From: Ehretia macrophylla
Lineage: Eukaryota > Streptophyta > Magnoliopsida > Boraginales > Ehretiaceae
Direction: 5' to 3'
Assembly (NCBI GenBank): GCA_037974665.1
Contig: CM075780.1
Span: 52,865,594 to 52,929,593, forward strand
Length of the DNA stretch: 64,000 nucleotides
Shown here: piece by piece, positions 59,701 through 64,000 of the stretch
How the letters are laid out: the number at the start of each line of letters is the position of its first letter
Position numbering within the stretch: the stretch's first letter is position 1
Notes under the pieces: generated by a model
What the model saw: the letters and a program-made list of their open reading frames with translations, nothing else
Database searches by the model: none
Told to the model about the DNA's origin: nothing
Translations under genes and position numbers: made by a program

Positions 59701-62700
59701 TATGCAGGGTGAAAAAGGATAGGGCCTAATGTCAGTGACTTGATGTAGAGTACACAGAGAATAATGCCGAGAAAGGATGCCTGGAGAAAATTTCAATCAT
59801 TTGTGAAAAAACCTTGATAATTTGATCTAATACCCCCATGTGCAAAAGATTATTCTAAAGATGTCATACTAGTGTCAAGTAGATATATACGATGCTTATA
59901 TCAACCTCAAAGTAACTTTGAGAGCTGCAAATTTACAGGGATCCAGGGTGTTCTCATAGGAAAGACATCCGCAATTAGCATGTATGGCACCAACACTATT
60001 TAATTCGCAGAAAGTAGAAATAACAAAAGCTTAAAACCAAGGTTGCAGTGATGAATTTGAAGCTGGAGCTCCTATAAATATCCTTTTTCCTTATTCCTTC
60101 TCTTGCTTTCGCTTTCAAGAACTCCAAGACCATAATGGGATTAATGTTCTGCAAAATATTTACCTTTTACTCTTGAGCAAAGAAAATGTGCTTCTAATAT
60201 AGTAATTTAGAAATATGGAAACAGGATATGCTCTTAACTAGGGTTAGATACAACGCAATCTTTTCCGCCACTCTTTGATTCTTCCTTATAATATTTATTA
60301 CTACCAAGATATGCTTCCTTCTGTTAGCAACCTATCAAGCTCAAACAAAATATATGTAAACAAGCTACTTTATGGTCCATGAGAAGCGGGAAAAGTAACT
60401 AGTGACTAACTATAAAAAGTAATAGCACTTCATTGAATAGTTGTAGCATTATAATAAGGTAGTACTTGTACTACACTTGCATATGTTCTACACAAGAACC
60501 AACCACCTATAAATAGGCTTGTCCATTGATGCACGGAACACAACCAAAGCCAAGGCAAGCCACCTTAGTTCTGAGCCTTCCTTGTAATTTCTCTCTATCT
60601 AACATAAGTTTCCTCTCTACCATCCTTTGGTCTACATTTCCCCATCTTATCTTATCCTAAATAGCTTGATCCTGTTAATACCTCCTTAAGGCATAGAGGC
60701 CCATGATAAAGACCATGCCACAATAATTGATTTTCGATCTAGACAGGAATCTAGTTTTGTGAGTTGTACCCTCTATAGAATTAGTCAGAAAATATATAAA
60801 GGAAATAAGAAAAGAGACATTAACATCAAACTCTGTTATGTTTCCCTAACAAGTATATAACCAATGAAATAAAAGCATCAGCTTGGATAAGTAGATGCAG
60901 CCAGAGTCAGTAGGCCACTTACTGGAGTATATACATAAGCTACAGGTGAAATCATGAAGCTGTAACTGTGATATAGCAAAGGTTAAACATGGCATTTACC
61001 TATATGCCAAACCTATCATGGCCTCAGCCCTCATGGGTTTAAATCAGAGGTGAGAGATAAGAATTCATGTATTAGCCTAACCAAAACACCCAGGATTGCA
61101 ATGACATTTAAGTATGCTAGCATCAAATGCTTATATCAGGGCACTGTTAACATAAGTTACTAGCTAGATGTAAGTGAAAAGGTACTACCTAGATGTAAGT
61201 GAAACCATGAACCAGAATCATAACAGCTCCAGAAATTGCAAACAACATCAAAGACATCATTGATTTAGACCGTGAAGCAGACAGCTAGACTGTGAAGCAG
61301 GAGTTCAAGCAGGCAACTAGCATAATATTGCCCAAGAGGGCCCAAGAGTCATCATGACTGCAAAAACAGTTAACGTAATGATGCGGAGGATAGGAAATGG
61401 CAATCATCAATCACTCTAGGCCCAATACATTATTGGAAACATAGAACATGTGCTGCTGTAACAACTCACACCGAATAGATTATAAACATGTAACTCGTGA
61501 AAGTATATAAGAGAGTCCTGATTTCTCTTGTAGCTATTCATTCTTCTGTATACATTTTTCTTTAGTTCACATTACTAATTGGGTTCCAGAATGAGCCAGT
61601 AATAAGGACTATTCATAAAAATACATGTTGGTGACGTACAAAATTTTGATATATAGCAAAGGCTCAACTAGGAAACAAATAGAATCTGGAGTCTATCTTT
61701 TGCAAACATTCAGTGTCGTGTTCAGTTCCACCCAGCAACAGAATATCATTAGATAATATCAGCTTCAGGCTAAGTAAACTATCTATATAACAGCTTTACT
61801 GGGCTCTACAAACTTTTCAAAAGCTTAATCGCTGAGAGTGCATATAGAGCCTATAAAAATATTATTTTCTAAAGATTAATAGTACTATATGTGTTACCAT
61901 CAATTTTTATATACAAACAGAGATTATGGCCCAGAAATATTCTTGGCGTGGAACGAACTGAACAAGACTGGTGCAATGACAAGTGGAACTTGCATCAACT
62001 GAGACTTCATTAGTCACAGGCTTAACATGCTGGCTTTTTGCTTCACCGACATCACATAATAGTACCAGACATTAAACGATGCAAGTGTGGTACCAGACTA
62101 CCAGATGAAGTGTGACCCATGAAGTTGACCAGGAAAATATACAATATTGACCAGAAATACTATGTGATTTTCTCTCAGATTTAGGCAATACGCATTGAGC
62201 GCACAAATTAGCATGCCTATCCTACCCACTACACACAAATCAGGTCATAAGGGCTTATAAGAAAAATAAGTATTGAGAATTGAGTGATAGCACTTGGGAG
62301 GTCCAGGGTTCAATTCTCAGTGGTGGGGGGATGGGGGTAAAAGGGGGGGAGGAGGGAGAAGGAAAAAAAAAAGATTCACCTTTCTAAAAATAAAAAATAA
62401 AAAATAAAAAGTATTATCTAGAATAGCCTTTTACTTCTATAGTAAAAACGGGTCAACTGAGATAAAATGACTGCCAAAAAAAACTCCAATTGTATTAATA
62501 GTGGGAACAAAATTTTCAAACATAAGTTCGAATTTGACATTGTCAAAGTATGAGAAAGAAACATGAAGGCAACGCAGTTCTTTTACTGCAAAAGTCTCTA
62601 CCCTCTATAACTTCCCACAGACAGAGATCACATGGATATAATTTCTCGCAATTTGACACTAAGATGGGTGAAAATATGTACATGCAAAACTGGAAGGGCA

Positions 62701-63983
62701 ATAAACAGAATTGGTCAAGTAATTCACTACTCCCAAAGGAACAATACCAGAACAAGTTCCATAAATTTTTAGTTGCTTTTTCCTTCCTAATTAATACTTG
62801 GGTCAAATTGTTTAATATGACCTTCGAAGAAGTTATGGACCTGGTAGATATTATTTTCCAGTCTTACAGATTGGCGGTCCAATTGTTCGAGGTTATCTGC
62901 CGGGAAATACAATTAGAACTCCAAAAGTTGTATAGATCCATACAAAGACATCTTTTTTTATCAGTATCTTACCTTTTAATATAAACAATCAAGATATTCT
63001 CCACTTCTCTCTATTCTCAACAAATAAAGGTAATCCCAGTTCATTTCAGAAGATTAATATATCTTCCAGTGATATGAAAAACACGACCAGCAATAGAAGG
63101 TGGGGAAAAATAAAGAAGCCATGAAGTCACAGGAGCTTCTTAGAAAATTAATCCAGATTTCAGTTAACAATTATCGAGAAATCTACTCCCTGGTTACGGT
63201 CCAAACAATCATCGGCTAGCATGTCCTTAAGATAGAAATCAGATGAGTTTACGGGATAATGCTGAAAACTTGAGTCAAAGAGGACTAAAATAGGCCAACC
63301 AAGTCTTTGCATCAAGTGTAAAGACAAATGTAGATGAGAAAATTCTTTTAATACGAACTAACCTGAGATGGAAACTGCGAATCAAAAGCCTGGGGTTCAA
63401 TGTTGTAACCCCCACGCCCAGCAGCTTTATAGATCCCATGCAACAACTTCAGGTCAACATCGTATAAAAATAGTCTCATTCCATTATAAATCTTTTCTAC
63501 CATATCTCTCTTCCCTGCTGGCAATCCAAGAACCTTATAACGGTAACAGTCCTGCTTTGTCTTGGAACTGCACATAAAAATCATCCCCATGGTCTCAACC
63601 TTCTTTGAAGCATTTTTCTTATTCAACAACCCTCGCTTACCTTCACTTTTGGAGGTCACCTTCTCTGAGGCCCTTTCAGCCACATTGTTCTTTCTGTTCA
63701 ATTTTTTAAAATTAATCACCTTCTTCTTGGAACTTTCTCCCACTTCCTTTTCGTCATTTTCTTTTACGGCACCTCCACCATCTTCTACATCCACTGCAAC
63801 TTTTTTCTTACCCTTGTTTACAGCTACAGAATTTTCTTTTTTATTCTGTGTTTCACGTGCATCATTGTCTTCAACTTGACCTTCCTTCTCAGCATGATTC
63901 TCTCCCTTCTTAAGCTTTTTCCTGTGAGATAATTCTGGCTTGTTATCATTTTGAGGAGCCACTTTGCCCGCAGGTCCTTTCAT
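56793..63983 (-). CDS. DCD-domain protein with C-terminal 12-residue repeats; 5' end uncertain
   Basis: Three exons join in frame, all in phase 0: exon 63983-63363 (ends CAG|GT), exon 58120-58004 (39 codons, CAG|GT), exon 57872-56793 (stop TGA). From the ATG at 63983 the product has 605 residues, but the frame is open to the window edge, so the true start may lie beyond it. Residues 1-130 are Lys/Glu-rich and probably disordered, with stretches such as KKLKKG and NKGKKKVAV that could direct nuclear entry. The DCD domain spans about 132-256: GMIFMCSS, VLGLPAGKRD, LFLYDVDLKLLHGIYKA, GGYNIEPQAF and FPSQVRFK. The domain occurs in plant proteins linked to stress, hormone response and cell death, with little known biochemistry. 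The last exon is Arg/Glu-rich with a Pro-rich segment (PRLPPLPPP) and about eleven repeats of form RREPLLEHRDSY. Exon 2 and both junctions are supported by domain continuity. Confidence 0.9.
57021..57413 (-). repeat. Coding minisatellite: about eleven 36-bp units in the DCD gene
   Basis: Each unit encodes 12 residues of consensus RREPLLEHRDSY. Central units are almost identical at DNA level; the outer ones (RREQLLDHYDSY, KQKRLLEHRDLY) have diverged. All keep frame. The charge pattern (RRE..LEHRD) would suit a long helix or coiled segment. Confidence 0.92.
59516..59746 (+). repeat. Tandem duplication in the intron, period 121 bp
   Basis: Copies 59516-59625 and 59637-59746 match closely, both running from 'accttgttctata' to 'cttgatgt'. 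Confidence 0.9.
62236..62411 (+). mobile_element. Candidate SINE
   Basis: TTGAGTGATAGCACTTGGG followed by GGTCCAGGGTTCAATTCTC is reminiscent of the A and B boxes of tRNA-derived plant SINEs (B box GGTTCAATTC). An A-rich tail of AAAAATAAAA units follows at 62385-62410 after a G-rich stretch. Flanking duplications were not found. Confidence 0.3.
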
Positions 63984-64000
63984 CACCTTCAATCTTCTGG

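Larger units (their letters stand above)
58121..63362 (-). other. Large intron (5.2 kb) of the DCD gene
   Basis: Bounded by GT at 63362 and AG at 58121, splitting the DCD domain between FPSQ and VRFK. It holds a 121-bp tandem duplication, a possible SINE, two TATA-containing LTR-like stretches (about 60500-60660 and 61430-61570) and one unexplained plus-strand frame (62550-62984). No second gene is supported in it. Confidence 0.8.

Noticed and set aside
63990..63992. Start of the DCD gene at a TTG upstream of the first ATG
   Set aside because: The codon is TTG and the frame is open to the window edge, so there is no reason to place a start there; the first ATG in the window is at 63983 and the true start may lie outside.
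1..64000. A new multi-gene biological system
   Set aside because: Only two ordinary host protein genes are supported; the other coding sequences are retrotransposon genes or unassigned fragments. No cluster of cooperating unknown genes was seen.

Overview
The window is nuclear DNA of a flowering plant, most likely a eudicot. The evidence is AT-rich intergenic DNA with microsatellites, many small inverted-repeat transposons, Ty3/gypsy chromovirus and Ty1/copia retrotransposons primed by initiator tRNA-Met, a plant carboxylesterase, a plant-type DCD-domain gene with introns, and a block that looks like plant mitochondrial DNA. I cannot name the species. Two ordinary host protein genes are supported; most of the rest is transposon-derived.

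Layout. 1-2850: a diverged upstream flank duplicated at 12426-12950, interrupted by small inverted-repeat elements. 2859-8701: a 5.8-kb Mutator-like element with about 185-bp terminal inverted repeats and a perfect 9-bp target duplication; it has been invaded by a copia element that now keeps two roughly 2-kb LTRs and only about 470 bp between them. 8711-10822: further small elements and a (TAA)n tract. 11017-11985 (minus): an intact intronless carboxylesterase of the GID1-like alpha/beta-hydrolase family. 12193-19086: a dense belt of inverted-repeat elements, several nested in each other.

19180-38556: a tandem Ty3/gypsy array in the order LTR-internal-LTR-internal-LTR, all on the minus strand, with 3.2-3.3-kb LTRs and two internal regions that share many of the same stop codons. 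38605-46769: a copia element, minus strand, with a perfect 5-bp target duplication (GCGTT) and a large internal deletion. Both elements sit in or beside an older copia-like gag remnant, whose recognisable part is at 46775-46925. About 47450-52580: a block richer in GC, probably mitochondrial DNA transferred to the nucleus. 52580-56490: AT-rich, mostly unassigned.

56793-63983 or beyond (minus): a DCD (Development and Cell Death) domain gene with three visible exons, a 5.2-kb intron and a last exon carrying about eleven copies of a charged 12-residue repeat. Its reading frame is open to the right edge of the window.

I see no operon-like or defence-system gene set. The most informative observations are the shared-LTR gypsy array with its shared, almost exclusively TAG stops, the Mutator-like element with its nested copia, the duplicated flank of the carboxylesterase, the putative mitochondrial insertion and the repeat-bearing DCD protein.
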